A stretch of DNA of 64,000 bases from Diphasiastrum complanatum (taxonomy: Eukaryota; Streptophyta; Lycopodiopsida; Lycopodiales; Lycopodiaceae): the NCBI GenBank assembly GCA_029204225.1, contig CM055097.1, positions 4,424,697 through 4,488,696 on the forward strand. The letters run 5' to 3'. The notes beneath the pieces are model-generated. The model saw only the letters and a program-made list of their open reading frames with translations. It did not search any database and was not told the origin of the DNA. The position numbers and the translations under genes were made by a program. Shown in pieces: positions 23,060-35,983 of this stretch; position 1 is the first letter of the stretch; each line of letters opens with the position of its first letter.

Positions 23060-23870
23060 TTGAGTGCATTTGTACCCAAAAAAGGTAGTGTCCTTGATAG
23101 TCCATGTCGTACCACCAAAACATGCTTTTAGCCCCCCTGACTATACGAAAGAGTTCCATGTGCACACTAACGCAAGTAAGTATGCCATTGGAGGTATTCT
23201 AACACAACGTATGGTATGGACTTCCCTATACGTTTCCTACGTAGACAACTTGTGTCTGCTAAAGTAAACTATACCACCACGAAATGAGAAGCATTGGCTA
23301 TGGTCTATGTTGTGCAACAATTACAACATTACCTGCTAGGCCAAGCATTTGTGTTCTATACATACTATCATGCTCGGATCAGCTGACAAACTTGCAGTGG
23401 GATGGCAAAGACCTCACTTCCTTTGTTAGGAAGATGAAGGATCTATTCCTTTCACTACACAATTCTGGAGCAAAAAATGCAGTGTCAGCAGAGAAGCAGC
23501 TCAATGGCTGATTGTCTTTCACAGCTACCCAACGCTGAAAAAGCCGATGCACCAGTAAATGATGATTTGTTTGATGCTTGTCTTTTTCAAATTGATGCTA
23601 TGCCACTTTGGACTGATGAAATAACTCAGTTTTTTACTACTGGAAAAATGAAAGATGGGCTGCATGTAGTAGCCCAAAAAAGGTTTTTAATAAAAGGACC
23701 ACCCTTCCAGCTCATTGCAGGACAATTGTACAAAAGGAGTGCTGACGGAATCATTCACCAATGCACTCATGAGTCTGAGATCAGACCTATTATATCTTAG
23801 GTGCATGAAGGTGTTGGTGGTGGTCATTTCTCTGCTAACACAACTTCCAAAACCAGAAAGACCCTAGCCG
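23060..23870 (+). pseudogene. Ty3-gypsy RNase H and integrase N-terminal fragment
   Basis: RNase H starts at about 23110 with AFSPPDYTKEFHVHTNASKY, a gypsy core with the first catalytic Asp replaced by Asn (TNAS instead of TDAS). After frame changes, 23500-23800 reads MADCLSQLPN, PLWTDEITQFFTTGKMKDGL and PFQLIAGQLYKRSADGIIHQ, the normal RNase H-to-integrase linker. The integrase zinc-binding start follows (VHEGVGGGHFSANTT, about 23800-23850). The frame stops at 23798. The fragment ends within 30 bp of an unrelated copia RT fragment at 23880. Confidence 0.8.
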
Positions 23871-23879
23871 AAGCAATTA

Positions 23880-24610
23880 ACTCTATGTTGTGAAGTGGAA
23901 AGAAGCCATGGAAAACGAGTACAACTCACTTTTGATGAACCAGACCTGGACATTGGTCGACTTCCCCACTCACAAGAGAGTTATTGACAACAACTAGACC
24001 TTCAAGAAGAAGATAACTCTAATGGTTCCATTACAAAATGGAAAGCATAGCTGGTGGCTAAAGGATTCACTCAAGTCCAAGGAGTGGATTATCAAGAGAT
24101 TTTTAGTCTTGTTGTCAAAATGCAGTCAATCTGATTGCGTTAGCAGCCATGAAAGACCTCGAGATACACCAAATGGATGTCACGATAGCGTTTCTCAATG
24201 ACTACATCAAAGAGGAGCTGTATACCTTCCAACCGAAAGGATTCGAAGTCAAAGGCCAAGAGCACAAAGTATGCAAAGCTGTACAAAGCAATCTATGGTC
24301 CAAAACAGGTTGCAAGGCCATGGTTCAAAAGAATCAGCTCTTATCTTATTCAATTGGTTTTGTCAACAATTTAGCTGACTGTAATGTTTATTCCAAGCAT
24401 ATGGGTGCCAGTTTAGTTCACATAGCTCTTTACGTTGATGATGCATTTATTTTGTCTAACGACACAGTCCTACTACACACTACTAAGAGTGATTTGTCAA
24501 AAGAATTTGACAAGACTATAAGGAATTAGAAATAGACTTTAGAAGAAGATCTATCTTAGCCAGCAGAAATATCTAGAGAATGTTCTAGAAAAATTTCATA
24601 TGTCTGATTG
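23880..24610 (+). pseudogene. Ty1-copia reverse transcriptase fragment
   Basis: The RT start is recognisable as VVKWKEAMENEYNSLLMNQT then TWTLVDFPTHKRVID (about 23890-24000). After frameshifts, 24149-24530 gives LEIHQMDVTIAFLNDYIKEE (catalytic Asp in MDV), then LYTFQPKGFEV, and an intact YVDD box within ALYVDDAFILSND. The frame ends soon after FDKTIRN. An LTR-like piece of the 1245-2092 family follows at about 24650. It is a truncated pol fragment. Confidence 0.8.
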
Positions 24611-24649
24611 CAACTGATTGATACACCATTGGATTCCAGTATTGTATTG

Positions 24650-24895
24650 ACTAAACACTATCTTTGCAACAGTCTGCAGAATTAAATTGTTTTTCACACA
24701 GTTCGCATTTTTCTGAAAGGCAAAAAATACGCAGTGCCCATCTACTTTGACGAAATATCAGTTCCAAGTTCATTGTCGTATTTTTCCAAAAAAATGCGAA
24801 ATATGCGAAGTCTCGTCTACTTCGACAAAATAAAAGTTTTGAGCTCATTGTCGCATTTTTCCAAAATGCGAAATATGCGAGGAATGTGACAACCT
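24650..24895 (+). mobile_element. Copia LTR fragment related to 1245-2092
   Basis: It shares ACAGTCTGCAGAATTA and several GTCGCATTTTTC / AAAATGCGAAATATGCG blocks with the LTR at 1245-2092, and it follows a copia RT fragment, so it is likely a truncated 3' LTR. Short internal repeats alternate AAATGCGAAATATGCGA. Confidence 0.55.
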
Positions 24896-25901
24896 ATGCA
24901 TTCTGACGACTTCAAATTGTTTGACTAAAACTACTACCAAGGCACCACCCAAAGGCTTCGCCAAGGCACTGCAGAGTCAACGCTATGGTCACTATGCCAA
25001 GACCAACCACTAAGGCACCGCAAGGGAGCCAAGGCTTCGCCTAGCGACCGCAAGACTCCGCAAAATATCGTAGCAACTACGGTTGCGGTCAATATGCAAT
25101 TTTTGGAAGTGTGTAGTTGGTATGAATTCTGAAATGCAATATCAGTTTATAATCATAATTTTGTGAAGATTTTATGTCAATAGAGCTTTCAAGGATGTCA
25201 TGTCCATTGTTCATATACTAATCATGATTGCATCATTTTACCCTCTTGAATGTGCATTTAATAGGCTATGGATTGGGTTCACTTTAATTGTCTTTCCGGT
25301 TGATTTGCTTTTTGGGTCTACTAGATGGGAGTCATGCATGCAGTTTTGATGGGAACAATTAAAGTTGTTGTCCTACGATTGTCGGATTCCGACTTGCAGA
25401 CGTGGATATGACCTGCCATATATATTTTTTTTGAAATACATGTAATCCGACGTGGACGTCGGAATCCGACGTGGACGTCGGAATCCGACGTCCACGTCCG
25501 CAAGCCAAAAAGCCTGCCCACGGCATCTGGCAAATGTTGTTCGGGCCTGAGTGGGCACAGATGTCGGAATCCGACATGTTTGGAGGACGTCAGATTCCGA
25601 CGTCTGTTTCAATCTTTGAATTCACGCGATTCAGCACCTTTATTCTCATTTTGTTTTTTTGTAGATTTGAGCATCTTTGGAGCGATTGAGAAAAATTGAG
25701 GGCAATTGAAGACCAGTGCTTGAGGGCTTGAATATCAGTGCTTGACGTTGCTTCAAGATTAGTGCTTGAAGATCATTGTTTGAGGTTGGTGCTTGATTTT
25801 TGTTTGTTTTGCTTTTTGTTTGTTTGTTTGAGGTTGGTGTTTGTTTGTTTGTTTTAAGAAGAGATAGAGAGTCTGAAAGATAGAAAGAGATAGAGAGAGA
25901 G

Positions 25902-26243
<342 letters not shown>

Positions 26244-26277
26244 AGCAAAAAACACAACTACAAAGTATGCTTAGCTG

Positions 26278-26570
26278 AAATGAGGGTGGTCCCTCAAAAG
26301 CGGCTGCGGCTTCCGCCCCCACTGAAGAGTCATCCACAAATCCTTATTATGACGTGGATCCTCAAGGTAATATAATTGCCAATAGAAAAGGGAGGGTGGT
26401 TTTGGACCGACTCTATTCTTTATGTCAACGCCATTTTGGCAACATATTATTTAGTAAATGGTCCGAACAACCTACCATCGATAAATGACAGGTTATTGGT
26501 ACCCTTCAGGACGAATTCCAACAAGAAGAGAAATTCAAGGAGAAGGAAATTCATAAGCATATGAGCTTAT
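26278..26570 (+). pseudogene. Coding-like fragment inside the palindrome-bounded element
   Basis: One plus-strand frame reads EGGPSKAAAASAPTEESS, then YYDVDPQGNIIANRKGRVVL, DRLYSLCQRHFGNILFSKWS, to a TGA at 26485-26487, and remains charged afterwards (GTLQDEFQQEEKFKEKEIHK). The Ala/Ser/Glu-rich linker followed by a compact basic/aromatic segment is typical of real coding sequence rather than chance. The segment layout resembles the linker-plus-start of plant En/Spm-associated proteins, but I cannot confirm a family. It is probably one exon of a broken transposon gene. Confidence 0.35.
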
Positions 26571-27767
26571 GGATTAGGCACCAATATTATTATTTGCAAA
26601 TGATCGTGCTATATTGCCATTGCTTTTATACATGCAATGTTCTTTTTTCAAAAATTGCAATGTCAAATTTAGAGATGTGGATTGACGTAATAACCAACTA
26701 AGAAATTAAAACCATGTGCAATGTCGGATTTAAAAACAACAATCAATATCATATATAAAAATCCAAATGAAATTTATGATGTGCACAAAGCAATGTAATA
26801 AAGTATTGTCATTCATAATGGACATGAAGTAATGCAATAAAATATAAAATGAAAAGTAATTTAAGAATAAAAAGTACCTCATGCTTAGTTTGTTGTTTGA
26901 TCCAAATGTTAAATACGACTCAAAAATATTGTTTTAAAAATAATTCACGAATATCGCTTCTTTAAGAACTCAACTCCAAGAATAGCCCGATAAAAATGCG
27001 CGCGCTATTTTTTACGCATTTTTTTATATTTTTTACATAATTTAGGACATCGAAATCCGACGTCCAAACGCGTTGGATAGACGTCGGACACACGTCGGAC
27101 CTTTTTTTTTATCATTCTGTTAACAGACGTCAGATTCCGATAACTATCTGGGACGTCGAAATCCGACGTCCAAGTATACGTCGGATGGACACGGATGGGC
27201 GTCGGACATCCGTCGAAGAATTTTAGCATCATTTTGTATTTACAGACGTCGGAATCCGACAGGGTTTCGGGACGTCACAATGCGAGGTCCACGTCACTTC
27301 TTTTGTGATGTCTTTAAACGTCGCATTGCGATGTCCACGTCGGAACGACTTTCCGTCATCGGAATTTTCTTTTTCGGAATCCGGCATGTTGTGTCTGTCG
27401 GACTATGACGTGTTTTAAAGTCGTCGGATTCCGACGACCTTATAGCGACGTGTTTTTCCGACGTCCACGACGAATTAAAAATAAATGAAGCTAACGATTC
27501 ACATCGCCCCGTATTGCATTTCTTGTTTACCAAGTAAAGCAAAGGCTGATGATCAATATAACTTAAGCAAAATGTGTCGCCATCAAATACTGTCGAAACT
27601 TTTTTACTGAAAAAATCATACCCAATGCTTATCGGTCTATGGTAGAATAGTCCATTTCAGCATCATTAAGTTGTTAGCTAGCAAATCTAATCGGATAGTC
27701 TTTCTTATATTCTCTTGAGACAGAACCAATAGCATATTTTGATGGATCAGTATGCATGGAATTGTCC

Positions 27768-28629
<862 letters not shown>

Positions 28630-28633
28630 ATTT

Positions 28634-28651
28634 TGGTGCCGTTGTCGGGGA
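28634..28651 (+). other. tRNA-Asp-type primer-binding site, copy 1
   Basis: TGGTGCCGTTGTCGGGGA lies 4 bp after the LTR end. It differs at two bases from TGGCGCCGTTGCCGGGGA, the complement of the plant tRNA-Asp 3' end. The next base is already inside a second LTR copy. Confidence 0.8.
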
Positions 28652-29320
<669 letters not shown>

Positions 29321-29324
29321 ATTT

Positions 29325-29342
29325 TGGCGCCGTTGCCGAGGA
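29325..29342 (+). other. tRNA-Asp-type primer-binding site, copy 2
   Basis: TGGCGCCGTTGCCGAGGA has one mismatch to the tRNA-Asp complement. It runs directly into the third LTR copy with the same junction (GGATTGC) as PBS copy 1. Confidence 0.85.
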
Positions 29343-30080
29343 TTGCAGAGCCCAAGGTAACCCTAAACCTAGTTAATAAGTGAGAGGGATTTGGCACCCT
29401 GTGTGTAAGTCCAACCCGATGATCACATAGTTATTTGATTAGTTACAAGTCAATAGAAGGACTTTAGGCCTTTTTGCGGGACTTTTAATGTTGCAGGGCC
29501 TAGATGTCAAGTTAGTGAGTAAAGTTGGGTTTCCCTCCAATTTTGATGGTTCCCACACTTTTGAAAATTTGAATAAAAAGAGAGGCAAGAATGGACCAAT
29601 AGGATTCAGAGGCCAGGGTCCTCCTCTCTACTATAAAAAGGGACCAACTCGAGTTCCTACACATGTTCATTTTCTCATTTCAGTAAAGCAGATTGGTTCT
29701 CTTCAGGAATGGATTGATGAATGTCCTTGCTCTCTATCACTTTTCCTCCATCTCTCATGCTTTCTTTGGATTTTGCTAATTGTTGGATCTGAATGTTATT
29801 GGGATTGTATGTTATTATACTTTATATGAGAGAGAAAGAGTAAGCTATCTTTGTTTTGGATCGTAGTGTTAATGGATCGTAGTGTTAATGGATCATAGTG
29901 TTAATGGTTAGGGTTAATGGATCTTAGAGTTAGATGTGAATCCTTCGTTCATGATTGAAATCTGAACTGTACTATCACTCTCATGGGAACGAACCTACGC
30001 ATGACAACTAACTTCGTCTCTTTGATGCTAGATTGACTAGATCTTGGTTTCAGGTTAGGCAAGGAAAGAAACCCACTACA
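29343..30080 (+). mobile_element. Ty3-gypsy 5' LTR, tandem copy 3
   Basis: It starts TTGCAGAGCCCAAGG (trimmed as copy 2), keeps the CTACTATAAAAAGGGACC promoter-like segment, has almost no GA tract (ATGAGAGAGAAAGAG) and a triplicated GATCGTAGTGTTAATG block. It ends CCCACTACA before the PBS that leads into the internal region. Confidence 0.85.
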
Positions 30081-30084
30081 ATTT

Positions 30085-30102
30085 TGGCGCCGTTGCCAGG
30101 GA
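30085..30102 (+). other. tRNA-Asp-type primer-binding site, copy 3 (leads into the internal region)
   Basis: TGGCGCCGTTGCCAGGGA has one mismatch to the tRNA-Asp complement. Unlike copies 1 and 2 it is followed by unique leader sequence, so this is the PBS of the element proper. Confidence 0.85.
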
Positions 30103-31313
30103 GCTACGCCAATTTTTCAGTTTGCAGCATTATTGTTGGATGGTTAGCTTGCATTAGACATCTTGTTGTGGCATGAATAGTGTTAGATCTGCATTAAGGG
30201 TTAGTTTGGGATTGATTTGCTTGATTTGAGTGGATTTGCTTGTTTGAAATCTAATTTGATTGTTAAAAAGGGGAAGCTATTCAGATCACCAATCTTAAGA
30301 TCCATTTGGATCAGAGATATCAGAGAAAATAACAAAAATCGGCCAAATCTGCCAGATTTTGGTCAAAAAGAGGTAAAAAGCATCATCAGAGCTTATAACA
30401 TTTTACTCTGTTTCAGGAAACCTTTGTCGAGTTGCAGACACCTTCAGTTTTGTTCACAGAACCTTTAGTTTGAAGGAAAAAGATTAATCGACAGTAGATT
30501 TTCAAAAATATCAGAAAAACCGTCAAAAAAATCAAAAAATCACCAAAATCCTAAAAAAATAGAAGAAGAACCTTCACCCAATTCATTGTGCATAGTGTGA
30601 TTTAGATCTATCTACTGCCATGTCGACAAAAAATAATATCAAAAATAGAAAGGTATTTAGAGGACCAGTTGTCATATTGCCATATTTTTGTCAAAAAAGT
30701 CATTCTTTTGGCAAAAATACCAGTATTACTCTTGATCCTTTGCAAGAACCTTCACCGAGTTTTCAAAACATTATATTTATAGTAAAATACTATTTTTGAG
30801 TTTGGCGAAGATTCTTCTTGATCAAATCATAGAAAATCTTGATTTTTACCCTCGTCAAACTATAGAAACTGTATTTTCTTGTGTCAGAAACCTTCGCCCG
30901 TTTTTGCATAGTTTTATCTGTGTCAGATCTTCCATCTGAGAGGTCTACGAAGGTTATTTTCCAAGAATTTGTCAGAAAAGTTGATCAGAGAATTTTTTTT
31001 TTCAAAAATAGTACTATTGAACCTTCGTCGAGCCAACCTTCGCCTAGGGAACCTTCGCTAGTCCTATTTATAGTTTCTGATTTTCCAGATCACATCTCTG
31101 TCAAAATTTGGTTCAAATCTGATATATTCTGATTTGGATTCTGAGGAATTTGTCATTTTTTGAAAGTACCGATTGTCGAATTTCAAAATCTTTTTCATGA
31201 TATAGCAATCAGATTCTTGAAAAGTGAAATAGATCTATCATATCTGATTTGAGATAGTTTGATTGAAAAATCTAGATCCAATCTCATTGTCTGCTTGATT
31301 TGAATCTGAGAAG
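30103..31313 (+). other. Retroelement leader with repeated CCTTCGTCGAG motifs
   Basis: A non-coding leader between PBS and gag. About eight copies of (A)ACCTT(C/T)(G/A)(C/T)CGAG occur between 30418 and 31065. The same motif recurs about five times at 35280-35640, downstream of the truncated RT. No open frame is convincing. Confidence 0.55.
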
Positions 31314-32724
31314 ATGGCTACCCCTGGAGCTGCTCCACAAGAAGTCAATCCAATCATTTTTAGAAGAGCACCCCATTTGGATCTACCTAAATATAATGGA
31401 TTAACAGATCCAGTTAGATTTCTTCAGATTTATGCTGAATCATGTGAAGTCTATGGCGAGATTTATCCCCAAGATAAACTTAAGCTGTTTCCTATGGCCT
31501 TAACAGACACAACACAAGATTGCTACTATAACCAAGATGAAACTGAGCATACAGATTGGGAGGTTGTTAAATGAGCCCTCATCACACGGTTCAAACCGCA
31601 GAAGTTTATGGAAGACCCTTTCCTACTTTTAAGTAAAATTAAAATGGGAAAGCGGGAAATGGTCCGAGATTACATTGAACGGGTGAAACACCTCTAGATT
31701 TGAGTGCGAACCTGAGCTGATTAACGAAAATGCCATGATTATGTGGTTTTTGTCAGGTTTACCTAAACGGATCAGACATGAGTTGAAACACTACAATGAG
31801 TATGCACTCTTGCAAAATGCTATGGACGATGCAATTCGGGAGGAGGATGAAGATTCAGATGATGAGCCAAATATCCGTATGTTGTCTTATACAGCAGGGC
31901 AGACGACTACGACATCCACCACTATTGCATCAACGAATGCCAACGCTACCGCAGAAATGATGCTCAATGAGTTCGAGAAACTTGGGAAGAACCAGAAAAA
32001 ACAGATGGAAAAGTTGCAGTCGCAATTTGATGAGAAGACCAAAGCATTGGAAGATTTCCATGGAAAAACAAACAAGGAACCTGAGAAGTTTGCAAAGACT
32101 TTTCCTACCAGGGAAAATGTTTGGTGTCCTATTTGCACATGAAATCACACAGTGAATGAGTGTCCTCAATTGAAAAAACGAATGGAAATCAGTGTTTGCC
32201 ATTTATGTAATTCGCCTGATCATGAGACTGCTTTTTGCAACTTCAACCCTCGGATAATTCAGCAACGTTATGCCCAAATGGGATATCGAACCACAGTATG
32301 GAGGAAATCCAACATCAAGACCTCGACAACCTGCTCTTGGATAGGGTTAGCCTTACCTGCCCCACTAAAGCACTATGCTCTTCCTGCCAATTTGATGGAA
32401 CTCGAACCTTACGGAAGTGCTGAGCAATGGAACTATGGTATTGATCAAGCAAGTGGATCTTCAGGTGGATCTTCGGAACAATATGCTATTTATGTTGTCG
32501 CTCAACAACAAGCCTCTAGAAATTGGACCAGAGAACCACTTGGATGCTTTGGATGTGGAGAAAATCACAGAGTTGCAGAATGTCCAAATAAAAAAAAATT
32601 TGTACCATTCTGTCGTGACTGTGGTTATGGGCATTGCTATAAAGACTGTCCAACAAGACCGAAGCCACCACCAGCTACAGCGCCTGTAAATTTAATAACA
32701 ATCAAACAAAGACCAGTAGCTTAG
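31314..32724 (+). pseudogene. Ty3-gypsy Gag, decayed, four zinc knuckles
   Basis: It starts MATPGAAPQEVNPIIFRRAP; the Gag core continues with LPKYNGLTDPVRFLQIYAES and KMGKREMVRDYIERVKHL, then (frame change near 31700) MWFLSGLPKRIRHELKHYNE and a coiled coil (EFEKLGKNQKKQMEKLQSQF). Four knuckle-like motifs follow: WCPICT.NHTVNEC, CHLCNSPDHETAFC, CFGCGENHRVAEC and CRDCGYGHCYKDC. Stops or frameshifts occur at about 31572, about 31700 and 32140 (inside knuckle 1), so no full-length Gag can be made. Four knuckles is more than the usual one or two. Confidence 0.8.
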
Positions 32725-33279
32725 AATAAATCAAGTGCACCCTTGATGGTGGTCACCAGAGCACAGAAATAGAAAGAACCAGTAGTGGATCTAGTACCTG
32801 CTGATTCTATACCATTGAACGATACGCCAACAACATCGGGAGTCTATCCAAATCTTCATGCAGAAAAACAAAGATATCAGGATATGAGGCAGTGGATCAA
32901 ACATCTGCAAGAAGAAGAGGAGCTTGAAGCTGCTAAAGCAACAACTGAAGTTCATTCTTCACCATAGCAGGCTCCAAGAAATTTACATACGGATATGAAT
33001 GATCAGTTACATCATCATAAAGAACCCTTCAAGATGACTGAACCGGAAGCACCGCAAACAAAACTGCTCATGAACATTTTGTCTAGCAAGATCAATATTT
33101 CATTGGTAGAGTTCCTGAAGTTGGTGCCAAAAGTAAAAGAAGTCTTAGCGCAAAAGTTAGCTTAAAAAGAACCAGAAGTCCATCAGGAGCCACTTTTTTG
33201 TGCTGGAGTTGAAGAATCTAATGAAGTGCTCCATGTTGGAGCTGCTTGGGAAAGTGAACAAAAGAATATTACTCTACCG

Positions 33280-33600
33280 ATATAGCATAGGCAATTTCCT
33301 AAAGAAGCTACTGTGATAGATGGCGGTTCAGGAGTTAACCTGATTTCTACAAAGTTATGTGCAAAATGGGACCTTACAAAGATCAAGCTTGCTACTTTTG
33401 CTATTAAGCTGTCGATCAAATGATAGTTCGTCCACGAGGAATGGTTGAAGATATACCTGTCAGAATTGTGGGAGTACAGTTTGTCATTACTTTCATAGTG
33501 ATGGACTTACCAGAAGCGCCAAATGTCTACCGAGTTCTATTGGGACGTCCATGGGTATGAGTTGCACAAGTAATTCATAATTGGAGTATCGAAAAAATCA
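33280..33600 (+). pseudogene. Ty3-gypsy aspartic protease
   Basis: The catalytic box appears as VIDGGSGVNLISTKLC (D-G-G in place of D-S/T-G). The flap and C-terminal signature follow after a stop at 33421: IPVRIVGVQFVITFIVMDLP and VLLGRPWV. The spacing fits a retroviral-type aspartic protease monomer. The in-frame stop means it is inactive as read. Between gag and here (32725-33280) lies a charged, low-complexity linker with several stops. Confidence 0.7.
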
Positions 33601-33603
33601 CTT

Positions 33604-34520
33604 TTGAAAATCGTGAACGTGCAGTTAAAATTGATCACTATCAAGCCAGTGGTTCAAAAAGAAGATGACGATTCGTCAACAACAGATCATACTTGTGACC
33701 GTCAAGATAAAAATTTGAATGTTCATTACGATTCTCAAACGTATACTATCAATTGGAATGAAGCTCTTGCAACGATTGATTGCACAGCAGGATATATGTG
33801 TCAACAAGATAATCAATCAGAGTTGAGCGAGATTTCCTTATTAGATTGAACTTTGGATACACTAATCATGTTTCCACTGAATGTGTTGAATGTAGCCTGG
33901 ATATCAACGGAACCTATACCAGATCCAATTGAGGATGATCTCATACCAGTGAGTCATGTCTTGACTTATGATGACAATGCTGAACTTACGGATGAGCAGA
34001 TTCTCAATCATATGGATCCGACCAGATTTGGAGTGCGTAATGTTCTTGATGAACCAACAATAAAATCGTCCAAAACAGTTATATTGAAGGAAGATAGGAT
34101 CACAGGATCAATGATGAAGAAACAAGCTAAGCAACATTATAATATGGTCCTGAAATGGGAAAATCCCCCTCAAAAGATTGATTTAGAGAATGTGTCACCC
34201 TTATTGGATAAAGAAAGACAAAGAAAAAGTCGAGGATAATTCTACAAGTCAGAATTCTAGTAAGACATCATCGTCTCAGAAGTCATCACCTCCACGATCA
34301 ATTCCTGCTAAGAAGGCTAAGCGAAGATCCAAGACAAGTCCTTTCGAAAAAGAACAAGCAGATGTAGTTCAACATGATATGTCCGAGCATTTTAAACATT
34401 ATACACTGGATGATGTGGTTATCATGTCATCTAATCTAAAGCGCATCATGAACCTGAAGAACACGTGCCAGAATCAAAAGAGGTTTACGATGGCCCAGCT
34501 AGGATGCAGCCAATGAATCT
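33604..34520 (+). pseudogene. Protease-to-RT linker of the gypsy polyprotein
   Basis: Open blocks at 33604-33849, 33853-34239 and 34190-34516 read as an acidic linker (LTDEQILNHMDPTRFGV), then a Ser/Lys-rich segment (SQKSSPPRSIPAKKAKRRSK). The LTDEQILN block has a counterpart in the minus-strand gypsy fragment at 6233-6712. Frames overlap with single shifts, consistent with decay. Confidence 0.55.
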
Positions 34521-34639
34521 TGTTGAACCAGGAGAACCGAAAAAGATTGTACAAGTTGGATCACAACTTAATCCTGAACAGTATCAAGCACTATGCATGT
34601 TACTTATTAAGTATCAGGATTGATTTGCATGGACTTATC

Positions 34640-34996
34640 AAGATCTGAAGGGTATTCCGACATCAGTAATTGAACATACCATACCTTTAGTACCTGATGC
34701 AGTTCCAAAGGTTACAAAGTTCTATCGCTATAATCCTAATGTTGCGGACCTGATAAAGAAAGAACTTCAGAGATTGCTTGAAGCCGATTTCATTTATAAG
34801 ATCAAGCATACCGAATGGATTTCACCGATTGTCATTGTTTTTGAGAAAAATGGGAAATGGCGAATCTGTGTGAATCTCAAGACGTTGAACAAAGTGACGC
34901 GGAAGGATCACTTTCCGTTACCTTTTATTGAAAGCATTTTGGATCGCCTTACTGGAGCGGAAGCTTACAGTTTTTTGGATGGAAAACGATTTGATA
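34640..34996 (+). pseudogene. Ty3-gypsy reverse transcriptase, N-terminal part only
   Basis: HTIPLVPDAVPKVTKFYRYN leads into IKKELQRLLEADFIYKIKHT, then WISPIVIVFEKNGKWRICVN, LKTLNKVTRKDHFPLPFIES and LDRLTGAEAYSFLDG. This is the RT finger and palm start, ending at the first catalytic Asp (FLDG). The YxDD box, RNase H and integrase are absent. At about 34990 the sequence switches to unrelated material, so this is an abrupt truncation. Confidence 0.85.
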
Positions 34997-35079
34997 CTCC
35001 GATGAATGGCAGCCGATTACGCAAGTTTTGGCAGCCAGCCCCGCCAGTTCAGCCAGTTCAGCAAGCCTGATCTCTATGG

Positions 35080-35980
35080 ATTTTTAATTTTATTTGTTTT
35101 TCAATTTTTTGTTTTCAGTATTTCAATTAATAAGTTTTTTGGAAAAAGACAGTTAAATTTTTTTTTTGAGAAAAGACTGATGAGCAAAAGTCAGAAAGTC
35201 ATCAGCATGGAAAAAAAGAAGCCCAATAATTTTTGATGGAAAATGCCTTGAAAAATCACTGTTTTAGTCAGATATGGCCTATACATTACTAGAACCTTTG
35301 CTGAGCCCTCAGACTGTACATCCACTCTAGATTTATCTAATTCGAGGTGGGCAAAGGTTCTTGTCAAGGGTAAATCCAATTTTTTAGTCGGACGAAGGAT
35401 CAATGAAATGCCATTTTGGGGACCTTCGTCGAGCACCTTAACCTCATTATGAACCTTTGTCGACCTTCTAGATGATATTAAAATGTCCAAATTTGGTTGT
35501 CTATAGGTTCAAATTGTGAAAAAAAAGCATTTATGACAGTACTTGGGCGAACGATCCTCCTGGGCAAAGGTTCATCCTTCGCCAGCCTTGGAAAACATTC
35601 GTCTGATAGGTTCAGATCTCCAGAACCCTTCACCGAGATTTTTATAGCCTATTTCCATAGTCCTGTACATGCTTGCAAATTTTTGTTCAAAACTGATCAG
35701 CCAAACTAGTATTCAGTGTAATGGACCCACCAAATTCACCTATAAGTTGGCTGAATTTGATTCATTCTTCACTTGTGCTAGTGAAGCTCTTGCGAATTTT
35801 TCCCGTGACCAAAGCCTTCCAAACTTCCTGGCTTGCTTTTTGATACACTTTCACACGTCTTACATTTTCTTTTTGTTCATCATATCTTCTACCGATACCC
35901 CAGTCTCCTCGCTATACTATCCATCGTGATGTCCCATCTGCAACGGACATCATGATCCTTCCTAGCACAGGCATGGTCAC
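35080..35980 (+). other. Non-coding insert with CCTTCGTCGAG motifs
   Basis: No conserved domain. It resembles the leader (30103-31313) in composition and carries GAACCTTTGCTGAGCC, GACCTTCGTCGAG and ACCCTTCACCGAG. It may be a rearranged piece of leader-type sequence placed after the truncated pol. Confidence 0.45.
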
Positions 35981-35983
35981 TCA

